Of a stretch of 64,000 nt of DNA, positions 53,720-63,993 are shown piece after piece. The position numbers and the translations under genes are program-made. Source of the DNA: Mesorhizobium sp. M1E.F.Ca.ET.045.02.1.1 (GTDB lineage: Bacteria; Pseudomonadota; Alphaproteobacteria; Rhizobiales; Rhizobiaceae); contig NZ_CP034447.1 in NCBI RefSeq assembly GCF_003952485.1, forward strand, positions 7,082,501 through 7,146,500. Direction: 5' to 3'. Each line of letters starts with the position of its first letter. Position 1 is the first letter of the stretch. Under the pieces are notes generated by a model, which saw only the letters and a program-made list of their open reading frames with translations, made no database searches and was not told where the DNA came from.

Positions 53720-55002
53720 GCGTTCGTGGCGTTGCGGTAGATGTCGAGGACGCGCGTGACGCTGCCGACCAGAAGCTCATGAGCGGTCGGCTTGATCCGG
53801 CCAGCGGCGATCTCGGTGTCGAGATGCGCCAGATACTGGCTGATCAGAGGGCGGGGAATCTCCCGATCGCCAAGTGCAGCCAGCAGCGCTTCGGTCGCGT
53901 GCTGCGCGTCGGGCGACGGCCAGTAGTAGCGGATGCGGTCGCTGAAGGAGAAATGCCGCTGCAGGCGCTGCCCGTCGGGTGTGCCCGGATAGTATTTCTG
54001 CCAGTTGACGGGCGAAGCCAGCATGACGCGCTCCATCGCCACCGGCAGGCTTTCGCGCGATGGATCGGGCACCAATTGGTCGGCGATGTAGCTCAGTCCG
54101 TAGAGCGCTTCGCGCAGCGCGAAAGTGAGCCACGGACCGACCTTAAGGATGACGAAGCCGTCACGCACAAGCGCGGCGAGCGCCTCCCCTGTCTGGTAGT
54201 CGGTCGAATGCGCTTCGAAGACGAATTGCGGCACGCTCTCCAGCGACGCCACCAGCTTCGTCGCTTTCGGAGGCGCATAGGCGATGATGTCGGCATTGCC
54301 GAATTCGACGCCGGGCTGCACGACGACGCCGATGGCGCGGGAAAAGGCGGCATCGAGGCCGAGGCGGGAAAAGGCCTCGCGGTGGACTTCGACGGTGCGC
54401 AGCGCGTCGGCGGGTTCGGTCACATGCATATGGTCGAGCGCTTCCAGCGCACCGCCCGGAACCGGCACTTCGGTGCCGATGATATAGACGGGTTTTTGGC
54501 CGCCTATGCGGGCGACCGCGGCCTCGGCGACCGCCGCAAGGTCGGCAGCGCGCGCGGCGATCGTTTCATCGGCGAGCGCCACCGGATCGTCGGCGCAGGC
54601 CATGCTGGTATCGAGATGCAGCTTGGTGAAGCCGGCGCCGGCATAGGCGTCGATCATCGCCGCGGCTTTCCGCATCGCGTCGCCAGCAGGCAGATGCTTC
54701 CACGGATTGGGTCCCAGATGGTCGCCGCCAAGGATCAGCCGGTCGAACGGAAAGCCCGTGCCGGCGGCATGCGTCTCGACGAAGCTGCGGAAAGCAGCCG
54801 GCGTCATGCCGGTATAGCCGCCTTCATGGTTGACCTGATTGCAGGTCGCCTCGATCAGCACATCCGCGCCGTGCACCGCACCGTGACGGAGCGTCGCTTC
54901 GATCACCAGCGGATGCGCCGAACAGATCGAGGCGATGCCGCCCTTCCCGCCTGCCGTGCGCCGAGCGGCGATCCCGGCAAATCTTGTCGTGGCGCCGGTC
55001 AT
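53716..55002 (-). CDS. D-tagatose-6-phosphate 4-epimerase (GatZ/KbaZ family)
   Basis: 428 residues of the COG4573 GatZ/KbaZ family. The zinc-site segments LIEATCNQVNHEGGYTGMTP, LILGGDHLGPNPWK and KLHLDTSMACADD are present. The alphaproteobacterial members studied in Agrobacterium convert tagatose-6-phosphate to fructose-6-phosphate, rather than serving as aldolase helper subunits. The gene overlaps the kinase stop by four bases (ATGA), so a kinase and epimerase pair is translated together. Length agrees with those enzymes. Confidence 0.8.
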   Translation of the reverse strand: MTGATTRFAGIAARRTAGGKGGIASICSAHPLVIEATLRHGAVHGADVLIEATCNQVNHEGGYTGMTPAAFRSFVETHAAGTGFPFDRLILGGDHLGPNPWKHLPAGDAMRKAAAMIDAYAGAGFTKLHLDTSMACADDPVALADETIAARAADLAAVAEAAVARIGGQKPVYIIGTEVPVPGGALEALDHMHVTEPADALRTVEVHREAFSRLGLDAAFSRAIGVVVQPGVEFGNADIIAYAPPKATKLVASLESVPQFVFEAHSTDYQTGEALAALVRDGFVILKVGPWLTFALREALYGLSYIADQLVPDPSRESLPVAMERVMLASPVNWQKYYPGTPDGQRLQRHFSFSDRIRYYWPSPDAQHATEALLAALGDREIPRPLISQYLAHLDTEIAAGRIKPTAHELLVGSVTRVLDIYRNATNA

Positions 55003-55946
55003 GCGCGTGATCCTGCCTGCGCGATGAAAGCTTCAACGTCCGCCAGCCGATGAATACCTTCCATCGGCCCCTTGCGGGTGACGGCGAGCGCGCCGCAGGC
55101 ATTGGCGATGCGCAACGCATCGGCGGGTGCGGCGCCGCGCAGCCAGAAGGAAACGAAAGCCGCGCCGAAGCAGTCGCCGGCGCCGGTCGGGTCGACTTCC
55201 TTGACGGCAAAGCCGGGCATGACGACCGTGCCCTTGCGGTCGTGATAAGCGGCGCCCTCGGCGCCTTTCTTCAAGACGATGCAGGAGATGCCTCGTGCAA
55301 GGAGTTCGTCGACCGCGCCCCGCTCGTCACCGGTCGAGGAGAACAGGAACAACTCGTTGCCGCTGGGCAGGAAGACATCGGTCTGCGCCAGCACCTTGTC
55401 GAGCGCCTCGCGCATGCCGGAAGCCTGCATGATCTCGCGACGGATGTTGGGATCGAAGGACACGGTGCCGCCCTTGGCCTTCACCGCCGCGATCGCGGCG
55501 AGCGCGACTTCGGTGGCGCGATCGGAAAACAGCGAGGAACCCATGACATGGACATGGTCGGCGCCGACCAGAAGCCGCTTGGCCGCATCGTTCATCGCCA
55601 GCAGGCCAGCGGCGCTGTTGCGGATGTTGAAGACGAAATGCCTGGACGCGTCGCTGCGGTAGGTGACGAAGGCCGTGCCCGTGGCATGGCCTTCATGGAC
55701 GGCGATCGCCGAAACGTCGGCGCCGAGCATACGCAGCCGGTCGATGTTGAGCTGGCCGAAATCATCCTTGCCGACGGCGCCGATGAGAGCGGCGGGCTGA
55801 CCGAGCGCCGCCGCCTGGCCGATGAAGATGGCCGGCGCGCCGGACGGGAAAGGCCCGACCAGCGGCCCTGGCTCGAGGAAGCTCTGGCCGATCCGTTCGG
55901 CCATGATCTCGACGAGAATCTCGCCGGCTGAGACCAGCTTCTTCAT
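54999..55946 (-). CDS. PfkB-family sugar kinase, probable tagatose kinase
   Basis: 315 residues from ATG 55946 with GGGAGG. The ribokinase fold opens with VSAGEILVEIMAERIG and closes with the anion-hole signature DPTGAGDCFGAAFV carrying the catalytic Asp. Coupling to the GatZ-type epimerase argues for D-tagatose to tagatose-6-phosphate, as in the Agrobacterium galactitol route. The sequence alone cannot exclude another ketose. A LacI regulator sits divergently upstream. Confidence 0.82.
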   Translation of the reverse strand: MKKLVSAGEILVEIMAERIGQSFLEPGPLVGPFPSGAPAIFIGQAAALGQPAALIGAVGKDDFGQLNIDRLRMLGADVSAIAVHEGHATGTAFVTYRSDASRHFVFNIRNSAAGLLAMNDAAKRLLVGADHVHVMGSSLFSDRATEVALAAIAAVKAKGGTVSFDPNIRREIMQASGMREALDKVLAQTDVFLPSGNELFLFSSTGDERGAVDELLARGISCIVLKKGAEGAAYHDRKGTVVMPGFAVKEVDPTGAGDCFGAAFVSFWLRGAAPADALRIANACGALAVTRKGPMEGIHRLADVEAFIAQAGSRA

Positions 55947-56057
55947 CACGTCCTCCCGGCTCTCGCCGTGCACGGCGTATTCCCTGAAAAGTGGATACGG
56001 CCTGCTCTTTTCAACGTCAATTAATAAATTTACGCATGCAATAATTTCTCCCTCCGC

Positions 56058-56092
56058 GTTGAAACTTGCAAAGCTTCCTGTAAAGTTTCAAC
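56058..56092. promoter_or_regulatory. LacI-type operator between the tagatose genes and their regulator
   Basis: GTTGAAACTT (56058-56067) and AAGTTTCAAC (56083-56092) are exact inverse complements separated by 15 bases; ACTTGCA follows in both halves. It sits between the kinase start (55946) and the regulator start (56178), where it could control both. Confidence 0.65.
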
Positions 56093-56177
56093 TTGCAGTC
56101 GCGCGCCGGTGCGCCCTATGTAGCGCCGGGGCAGCGCATGGGACCAGTGGTGGGATATCCATGTCGCGAGGGTTTGG

Positions 56178-57200
56178 ATGCCGATGACGCACAAGACGAT
56201 GGAGGATTTCGCCCGTTCCTGCGGCGTCTCCAGGCCGACACTGTCGAAATTTTTCGACGACCCGACCAGCGTCAAGCCGGCGACGCGCAAGCGCATCGAG
56301 GACGCGCTTCGCTCGTCCGACTACCAGCCGAATCTCTTCGCCCGCAATCTCAACCGCAAGCGCACCCGCAGCATCGGCATCGTCGTGCCGACGGTGACCG
56401 ACCCCTTCTATTCCGAGATGGTCAGCCGCATCGAGCTCAGGCTGCGTGACGAGGGTTACTGGCCGATCGTCATCTCCTCGCATGGATCGAGCGAACTCGA
56501 GGCCGAGGCGACGCGGACCATCCTGTCGCTGAAAGTCTCCGGCGCGCTCGTCGCCCCGCTTGGCCGGCGCTCGGACCCGAAGGCGATCGAGAAGCTGACG
56601 CAAGCGATCCCGATCGTCTATTTCGACACCTATCTCGAAGGCGACACGCCTTTCGTCGGCAACAACAACGTGCAGAGCGTGTCGACAATCGTCGATTATC
56701 TTTGCCGCTCGGGCGACGCCCCGGTCTATTTCGACATCCCCCATGTCAACCACAATTCGCGCGAGCGGGTGGAGAACTACATCGCTGCCATGCGCCGGCT
56801 CGGACAGGAACCCGTCGTGTTCGGCAACATCGAGGACTACACATGGGACTTTGAACGGATCGGCTATGAGCAGACGGAGAAGCTGCTCGACAATGGCGGC
56901 CTGCCGGGCAAGACCATCCTCTGCGCCAATGACCGTCTCGCCTTCGGCGTGATGGCGGCCGCCTACTCCAAAGGGCTGAAGGTGGGCCGCAAGGCGGATT
57001 GCGACCTGCGCGTCGCAGCCCACGACGACCATCCGCTCAGCCGTTACACCTGCCCGGCGCTCACCACCATGGCGCAGGATTTCGCCGCCATGGCCGGCCG
57101 CAGCGTCGAGACGCTGCTTACCCTGCTCGACGAGGACGGCACGACCGTCGCGCCGAAGGTCAACCTCGACGCGACGCTGGTGATGCGCCAGTCGGCCTGA
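56178..57200 (+). CDS. LacI-family transcriptional regulator
   Basis: 340 residues. The DNA-binding part TMEDFARSCGVSRPTLSKFF is LacI-like but ends in an unusual SKFFDDP where SRVLN is common. The hinge and sensor domain (RKRTRSIGIVVPTVTDPFYSEMVSRIE) are normal. A second ATG two codons later is possible. It is divergent from the tagatose kinase and epimerase genes and probably represses them. The Gfo/Idh gene converges on it. Confidence 0.87.
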   Translation: MPMTHKTMEDFARSCGVSRPTLSKFFDDPTSVKPATRKRIEDALRSSDYQPNLFARNLNRKRTRSIGIVVPTVTDPFYSEMVSRIELRLRDEGYWPIVISSHGSSELEAEATRTILSLKVSGALVAPLGRRSDPKAIEKLTQAIPIVYFDTYLEGDTPFVGNNNVQSVSTIVDYLCRSGDAPVYFDIPHVNHNSRERVENYIAAMRRLGQEPVVFGNIEDYTWDFERIGYEQTEKLLDNGGLPGKTILCANDRLAFGVMAAAYSKGLKVGRKADCDLRVAAHDDHPLSRYTCPALTTMAQDFAAMAGRSVETLLTLLDEDGTTVAPKVNLDATLVMRQSA

Positions 57201-57240
57201 AGACTGCCAAAAGCCCATCGGATTCCGCTCGACGAGTGCC

Positions 57241-58389
57241 TCAGGCAAGCAGTCTCGCCGCTTCGTCCTCGCTAAGCAGCGGCGGCTGGTCGACGGTGCC
57301 GACGACCGCGGCGGAATTTTGGCTCTCACCCGAAGCGAGGATCGCTTCCATGATCTCCAGCACATGCAGTGCAAGCTCGCCGGACGCGCGCGGTCTCCTG
57401 CCTTCCGACAGCGACCGCGCGAGGTCGGCGACGCCGAGCATGCGGTAGTTGGCGCGGTCGGGCGCGGCATAGGGCCAGTTGCGCGCGCCATAGAGTTCAC
57501 TCTCGCTCGCGAAATCCCTCCAATCTGCGCCGCGCGCCGAAAGCGAGACGGTGCCGCCAAACGTGTCGGGGTCGGGCAGCCTGAGCGAGCCTTCCGTGCC
57601 GTGCAGTTCGATCGGATGATTGGAATGCCTGAAGACGTCCCAGGAGGCGCCGAAGGTGACAGTGGCGCCGGAGCGGAATTCGAGCAGCGACAGAATGTTG
57701 GTCGGCGTGCCGACCCTGAAGCTGGTGTTCTTGTAAGGGCCGTCAGCGGTGATCAGGCGCTCCTCTTGGCCGCGCGTCGCCATCGCCATGACATGGGCAA
57801 CCGGACCGAGCAGGTTGACCAGCATCGTCAGATAATAAGGCCCCATGTCGAAGACGGGACCGCCGCCCGGCTGGTAATAGAATTGCGGGTTGGGATGCCA
57901 GTGCTCCATGCCGCGCCCCATCATGAAGGCGGTGCCGGTCACGGCGCGGCCGATGGCGCCCTCGTCCATCAGGCGGCGCGCCCGGCGTCCGGCAGCGCCA
58001 AGGAAAGTATCGGGCGCCGAGCCCAGAGCAAGCCCGCGCTTCGCCGCCTCGGCGACCAGGCGGCGCCCGTCGCTGGCAGACGTCGCCAACGGCTTTTCGG
58101 TGAAGACATGTTTTCCGGCCGAAAGCGCCGAAAACGAGATGTCGAAATGCGCCGAAGGAATTGTGAGGTTGAGGACGAGATCGACCTCCGGGTCGGCCAG
58201 CAGCGCATCGACGCCGAGCGCGCGGATGCCATATTCCTTGGCGCGCAAGGTGGCCATGTCGGCGGAAATATCGGCACAAGCACGCAGTTCCACACCGGTG
58301 AAAAGTGCCGCATTGCGCAGATAGGTCATTGAGATGTTACCGCACCCGATAACACCGATGCCGAGCTTCGCCACTGATTTTGCTTGCAT
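57241..58389 (-). CDS. Gfo/Idh/MocA-family oxidoreductase
   Basis: 382 residues. NAD(P)-binding GVIGCGNISMTYLRNAALF at the start, then the EKPLATS motif holding the catalytic Lys, and the C-terminal beta-sheet dimer domain (GGPVFDMGPYYLTMLVNLLG). These enzymes oxidise sugars or inositols. Its position near the tagatose genes suggests a polyol or sugar substrate. The ATG has GGAAGG. Minus strand; no operon partner. Confidence 0.85.
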   Translation of the reverse strand: MQAKSVAKLGIGVIGCGNISMTYLRNAALFTGVELRACADISADMATLRAKEYGIRALGVDALLADPEVDLVLNLTIPSAHFDISFSALSAGKHVFTEKPLATSASDGRRLVAEAAKRGLALGSAPDTFLGAAGRRARRLMDEGAIGRAVTGTAFMMGRGMEHWHPNPQFYYQPGGGPVFDMGPYYLTMLVNLLGPVAHVMAMATRGQEERLITADGPYKNTSFRVGTPTNILSLLEFRSGATVTFGASWDVFRHSNHPIELHGTEGSLRLPDPDTFGGTVSLSARGADWRDFASESELYGARNWPYAAPDRANYRMLGVADLARSLSEGRRPRASGELALHVLEIMEAILASGESQNSAAVVGTVDQPPLLSEDEAARLLA

Positions 58390-58563
58390 TTTCCTTCCGA
58401 CCTCCCAATGCGGCAGCGACCGAGACAGCCCGTCGCGATGGCGGCGGACAATTTTCGTGACTCGCTATAGCGCATTTTAAATCTTGACGCGCGTAAAATT
58501 TTTATAGAGCATGTGAGAACGCTGGCGCAGCATCGGAGGCCACCAGCCCTTCGGGAGGAGAAA

Positions 58564-58668
58564 ATGACGGACATGAAAAAACGGCCGACGGCCGGCACCA
58601 AGCCCATGGGTCATGCGCGCATTGGATCCTTTCGTCGCGGCCAAGGACCGCGACGGGTTCAGGCATAG
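58564..58668 (+). pseudogene. Possible truncated 5' end of a gene (34 codons)
   Basis: ATG 58564 follows GGGAGGAG at ideal spacing and encodes MTDMKKRPTAGTKPMGHARI before ending at TAG inside the end of the deoR gene. A strong ribosome site on so short a frame, divergent from the Gfo/Idh gene, suggests the head of an operon cut off where the deoR cluster begins. No family is recognised. Confidence 0.3.
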
Positions 58669-59420
58669 ATCACCTTGGCCCCGATCCTCTCAAGCTGGCT
58701 GCGTATCGGACCGGGCAGGCCATCGTCGGTGATCACCACATCGACGGCCGACAGCGAAAATGCCTTGGAGGTCCCGCTGACGCCCCATTTGCTCGAATCC
58801 GCAAGCAGGACGACGCGCCGGGCCATGCGAACGAGGTTTCGCTTCGTTCGCGCCATGTCTTCGTTCACGTCGACCACATCCAGTGACGAGTCTATCGCAT
58901 GCGCTCCAACAAAGACCTGATGCGCCACCAAGCCGCCGAGAGCAGTGTCAGCATCGGTGATCAGCGTGCTCACCGTGTCGGGATAGACCCGGCCGCCGAT
59001 CATGTGAACGTCGAGTCCGGGACGATGCATCAGATGCTGCACGATATTCATGGCCGTGGCGGCGACCACGACGTTGCTGAGCGGCGGTAACTGCATGGCA
59101 ACCTGCATCAATGTCGAGCCGCCGTCGAAGATGACCGATTGGTTGTCCTCGAACAGGTCTACCGCCGCCCGGGCGATGCGCATCTTTGCATCGAGGTTGG
59201 TTTGCATCCGCCGGGCGAACGCGGCCGTGGTTGCATCGGTGGTCCGGGTCACCGCCCCTCCACGGGTCTTGGTCAGCAGTCCCTTGCGGTCCAGTATCTC
59301 GAGGTCGGAGCGTACCGTGACCTCGGATACGCCAAAACCGTCTGACAGGTCCTTCGTGCGAACCTGTCCGCTGCGTTGCACCTCGCTCAGGATCGATTGG
59401 CGTCTCTGCTCCGACAACAT
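58659..59420 (-). CDS. DeoR-family transcriptional regulator
   Basis: 253 residues from ATG 59420 (MLSEQRRQSILSEVQRSG). The helix-turn-helix RTKDLSDGFGVSEVTVRSDL is typical DeoR. The C-terminal sugar-phosphate sensor has IFDGGSTLMQVAMQL and ADSSKWG. A longer upstream frame is an artefact through the divergent promoter. The aldolase-kinase-ABC genes run in the other direction and are presumably repressed until a sugar phosphate binds. Confidence 0.9.
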   Translation of the reverse strand: MLSEQRRQSILSEVQRSGQVRTKDLSDGFGVSEVTVRSDLEILDRKGLLTKTRGGAVTRTTDATTAAFARRMQTNLDAKMRIARAAVDLFEDNQSVIFDGGSTLMQVAMQLPPLSNVVVAATAMNIVQHLMHRPGLDVHMIGGRVYPDTVSTLITDADTALGGLVAHQVFVGAHAIDSSLDVVDVNEDMARTKRNLVRMARRVVLLADSSKWGVSGTSKAFSLSAVDVVITDDGLPGPIRSQLERIGAKVIYA

Positions 59421-59490
59421 TGCCCTGCCCATGCCTCCCTGCGCCAAGCAACCGCTACGGCCTCGGCTCATCTTACCAAAAATATGCGAA

Positions 59491-59557
59491 TTCGAAAGAT
59501 TTCGAAAGATTGCATTTCTTATTTCTTTCGGAAACACTGAGTTCAGGATTTCGAAAT
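59491..59557. promoter_or_regulatory. DeoR-type operator cluster
   Basis: A tandem repeat TTCGAAAGAT at 59491-59500 and 59501-59510 is followed by CTTTCGG and TTTCGAAAT (to 59557). Repeated TTTCGAAA-type boxes between a deoR gene and its divergent operon are typical GlpR/DeoR operators. Confidence 0.65.
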
Positions 59558-59582
59558 CAAACGATTGGGGAATTTTGCACTC

Positions 59583-60383
59583 ATGAGCCTGGGAACCAAG
59601 GTGCGTCTTGCACGCCTCTTCTCGCATCCATCGGGGAACCTTTTTGGCGGCGCGGTCGACCACTTTGTCGGCTATGGCGACGTGCGCAAAGGCGGTCTTG
59701 CCGACCTGCCGGGCGCGCTCGCGCGCGTCATGGTGGGCAAACCCGACTACGTCAGCATCCAGCCTGGCACCGCCCGCCATCTGTGGCCGCAATACGCGGG
59801 CAAGGCTTCGCTGGTGATCCAGGCTGGCTGCTTCACCCCGGACGATCGCATCAGTGAGTTGATAGCAACGCCCGAGGATGCGGTACGCGCGGGCGCCGAT
59901 GCGTTGGCCGTGGCCATTCCGGTGCGCGGCGCGACCGAGGGCAAGTACATTCGCTGGCTGACCGATTCGGTGAACGCGGCGGCCCGCTACGGCATGCCGG
60001 TGGTGGCGCATATCTACCCTCGCGATTTCACCGACGGAGCAAAAATCGTCTTCACCCCCGACGAGATCGCCTATGCGGCGCGCATCGGCTACGAGTCCGG
60101 CGTCGACGTGATCAAGATAGGCTACACGGGCGATTTCGAGTCGTTCCGGGAGACCGTCCGGACCTGCCCGGTCCCGGTTGTGATCGCAGGCGGTCCGAAG
60201 ACCGATACGCTGCTCGGCGCCCTTCAGCAGACGGCGGACGCCATCCGTGCCGGCGCGCGCGGTGCCGTGGTGGGCCGCAATCTCTGGGGGCATGGCGATC
60301 CGCAGAAGGCTGCGCTTGCCTTCCGGGGCGTCATCCATGACGGCCTTTCGGCGCAGGAAGCGCTGACGAAGGCGGGTGCCTGA
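59583..60383 (+). CDS. Class I (DhnA-type) aldolase
   Basis: 266 residues of the DhnA/LsrF (COG1830) TIM-barrel family. GGAVDHFVGYGD opens the barrel, DYVSIQPGTARHLW follows, and DVIKIGYTGDF holds a plausible Schiff-base lysine. VVIAGGPKTDT and GARGAVVGRNLWGHGDP form the phosphate site. It should cleave or transfer a phosphorylated ketose. It precedes a PfkB kinase by three bases, so the two act in sequence. ATG 59583 is used; the substrate is not known. Confidence 0.78.
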   Translation: MSLGTKVRLARLFSHPSGNLFGGAVDHFVGYGDVRKGGLADLPGALARVMVGKPDYVSIQPGTARHLWPQYAGKASLVIQAGCFTPDDRISELIATPEDAVRAGADALAVAIPVRGATEGKYIRWLTDSVNAAARYGMPVVAHIYPRDFTDGAKIVFTPDEIAYAARIGYESGVDVIKIGYTGDFESFRETVRTCPVPVVIAGGPKTDTLLGALQQTADAIRAGARGAVVGRNLWGHGDPQKAALAFRGVIHDGLSAQEALTKAGA

Positions 60384-60386
60384 CCG

Positions 60387-61337
60387 ATGCCCACCGTCCC
60401 CTCAATCCTCGGCTTCGGCGCTATCGCGATCGACGACATCGTCTATGTCGATCAGCCGTTGTCGGCGGGCAAGGGGAAGGTTCTGCAAAGCGCCCGGGCT
60501 TTCGGGGGAAATGTCGCGACGGCCCTTGCCGCCGTCGCGCGGCTCGGCGGAACGGCCGGGTTCGTCGGATGGTTGGGCAGTGCCGCGGACGACGCCGTGC
60601 TGTGCGATCTCGTTGCGAGCGGCGTTGAGACCGCATTCGCGCCGCGCCACCCGCACGCACGCCCGGTGCGCTCGCGGATCACCGTCGGCTCGGATGGGGA
60701 GCGGTTCATCGCGTATGACGACGACGCGATGCTGGGCACCGCGCCGGACTTTCCGGACGAGGTCCTCGGCCGCGCCACCGTCCTGATCGTCGATAGTTAC
60801 GCGATCCGGTCGTTGGATGTCGTGGCTCGGGCCCGCGATCTCGGCCTTGCGATCCTTGGCGATGTCGAATGGAGCGACGGGCCAGCCACCGAGAGGCTGA
60901 TCGCGCTCTGCGACCATCTCATTCTCCCCCTCGGCTTCGCGCGGACTGCCACGGGCTGCCGATCGCCCGCCGAGATGCTCGATGCATTGTGGCTGCCGTC
61001 TCGGTCCGCCGTGGTTCTGACCGATGGCGGCAGGGGCGTCTACTATCGCGGACGCGACGAGACAGGGCTCTGGCACCTGCCTCCGCACCGGGTTGCCGTC
61101 GTCGACTCGACCGGCGCCGGTGACTGCTTTCATGGCGCCTATGCCTATGCATTGACGCGCGGGACCGACACTGCAGGCCGGGTCGCATTCGCGGCCGCGG
61201 CGGCGGCCTTTTCGATAACGGGGCGTGGCGGGCGCGAGGCGCTTCCGACCGACGACCAGGTCACGGAACTCCTGGCTGCGACGGGCGCTCCGTCAGCAGT
61301 CGAACTGAAATATGCGCAGCTCGATACTGGCACATAG
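60387..61337 (+). CDS. PfkB-family carbohydrate kinase (ketohexokinase group B type)
   Basis: 316 residues. GKGKVLQSARAFGGNVATALA is the N-terminal substrate loop. VVDSTGAGDCFHGAYAYALT is the catalytic signature with its Asp. The end ITGRGGREALPTDDQV and the middle GDVEWSDGPATERLIALCDH recall the sulfofructose kinase YihV and its relatives more than ribokinase. It likely phosphorylates an imported or derived ketose for the upstream aldolase. Three bases separate it from that gene. Confidence 0.85.
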   Translation: MPTVPSILGFGAIAIDDIVYVDQPLSAGKGKVLQSARAFGGNVATALAAVARLGGTAGFVGWLGSAADDAVLCDLVASGVETAFAPRHPHARPVRSRITVGSDGERFIAYDDDAMLGTAPDFPDEVLGRATVLIVDSYAIRSLDVVARARDLGLAILGDVEWSDGPATERLIALCDHLILPLGFARTATGCRSPAEMLDALWLPSRSAVVLTDGGRGVYYRGRDETGLWHLPPHRVAVVDSTGAGDCFHGAYAYALTRGTDTAGRVAFAAAAAAFSITGRGGREALPTDDQVTELLAATGAPSAVELKYAQLDTGT

Positions 61338-61427
61338 CCTGAAACTATCCGAGGAAATATTCCACAAGTGAACACAAGCCGAGGATAGCTATAAAAATCA
61401 GTGGCTTAGACTTGCGGAGGGAGGAAG

Positions 61428-62573
<1,146 letters not shown>

Positions 62574-62684
62574 AGATCTGCGGCAAAGCCCGCAGGCGAG
62601 AGCGAGGCGCCTGCGAATGAAGGCTTCTGAATAAACCAGACGATCGTCCGCATTGTGCGGCCGATCCTAAATAAGGAGGAGAAA

Positions 62685-63932
62685 ATGACGTTTCGGATAC
62701 GACCCGCGATGCTGAAAATAGCCGCGGCCGCATGGTTGCTTGGCGCAACCGGCGCCATGGCGGACACGACGCTGGAATTCACCCAGTGGTGGGAGCCAGA
62801 GCTGCCCGCAGGGTCCTTGCGGAAAATCATGGATGATTTCGAGGCTGCGAACCCCGGCATCAAGGTGACGCTGGTCAGCGGCCCGTACGCGACCACGCGA
62901 GACCAGATCTCGGTTGGCGCTGCAACCGGAACGCTTAGCGACGTGGTCGGTCTCGACGGCGCTTGGGTGAACAACCTGAACGCGCAGAATGCGCTGGCCG
63001 ACATGAACCCGATGATGGATGCGAGCAAGTTCGACAAAGCCCAAGTCGCGGACATCATCAAGGTGGACGGCAAGGCGGTGATGTTTCCCGTGGCTTCGTT
63101 CGTCTATCCGGTCTTCGTGAATTTGGACCTCGCCGCCCAGGCGGGCGTCACCAAGCTGCCGTCGACCCGCGCTGAGTTCCTCGAAGCCGCCAAGAAGATG
63201 ACCCATGCCGACAAGAACCAGTATGGCTGGGTGCTGCCGCTGTCGCTGCAAACGCCGTCCGGTGTCCAGAACGACATGATGTCGTGGGTCTGGGCATCGG
63301 GTCAATCCATGATGGCTGACGGCAAGCCCGCCCTCGAGGGCAAGCCGGTGGTGGATATGCTCACCTTCGTCAAATCGCTCAACGACGCGGGCACCATCTC
63401 GCCCGGCATCGCCACCAAGACCGAACAAGAAAAGGTCGAGGAGTTCGTCAACGACCGGGTCGGGATGATGATCGACTCGCTCGCGCATGTGAACCTCATC
63501 CGCAAACGCAATCCGAAGCTGAACTTCGACCTCATCCCGGTCCCGGTCGTGGAGAACTACAACGGCAAGCGCGGCCTTCCCTATGCCTCGTGGGGTATCG
63601 GCATCTCCGCGGGCTCGAAACATCAGGAAGAGGCCTGGAAACTCGTCCAATATCTGATGAGCGAGAAGGTGAACGCCAAGCTCGTGTCGCTTGCAAACGC
63701 CTTCCCGGGCAACGTCAACGCCAAGCCCGATTTCGTGACCTCGGACAAGGCATTCAGCAAGGCTTTCGAAATCTTCAAGACCGGTTATCTCGCCAACGAG
63801 TTCACGGGGCTGCCGGTGGCCGAAGACCTGATGACCCAGTTCGACGTAGAGGCCCAGAAGATGCTCACCGGCGAGCAATCTCCGGAACAGGCGGCCGCTG
63901 CCGCCCAGAAAGGCTGGCTGGCGAAATTCTGA
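62685..63932 (+). CDS. ABC sugar importer periplasmic binding protein (family 1)
   Basis: 415 residues from ATG 62685 with AAGGAGGAG. The signal peptide MLKIAAAAWLLGATGAMADT is followed by LEFTQWWEPELPAGSLRKIM. Family-1 features include FEAANPGIKVTLVSGPYATT, LSDVVGLDGAWVNNL and LPYASWGIGISAGSKHQEEA. The ligand should be a sugar or glycoside; the operon's aldolase and kinase suggest a ketose-yielding compound. Permease genes are expected beyond the right edge. Confidence 0.88.
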   Translation: MTFRIRPAMLKIAAAAWLLGATGAMADTTLEFTQWWEPELPAGSLRKIMDDFEAANPGIKVTLVSGPYATTRDQISVGAATGTLSDVVGLDGAWVNNLNAQNALADMNPMMDASKFDKAQVADIIKVDGKAVMFPVASFVYPVFVNLDLAAQAGVTKLPSTRAEFLEAAKKMTHADKNQYGWVLPLSLQTPSGVQNDMMSWVWASGQSMMADGKPALEGKPVVDMLTFVKSLNDAGTISPGIATKTEQEKVEEFVNDRVGMMIDSLAHVNLIRKRNPKLNFDLIPVPVVENYNGKRGLPYASWGIGISAGSKHQEEAWKLVQYLMSEKVNAKLVSLANAFPGNVNAKPDFVTSDKAFSKAFEIFKTGYLANEFTGLPVAEDLMTQFDVEAQKMLTGEQSPEQAAAAAQKGWLAKF

Positions 63933-63961
63933 TCGGCCTGTTCCCCGTTTGCTATCTTCGA

Positions 63962-63993
63962 CCGGGTGGCCTGACTTCGGGCAGGCCACCCGG
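63962..63993 (+). other. Stem-loop after the binding-protein gene
   Basis: CCGGGTGGCCTG (63962-63973) and CAGGCCACCCGG (63982-63993) form a perfect 12-base stem with an 8-base loop. Such hairpins after malE-like genes protect the upstream message and raise binding-protein yield relative to the permeases. Confidence 0.65.

Noticed and set aside
59421..60338. A long N-terminal extension of the DeoR regulator
   Set aside because: It would cross the divergent operator region and the aldolase gene on the other strand. The DeoR family begins at MLSEQRRQS.
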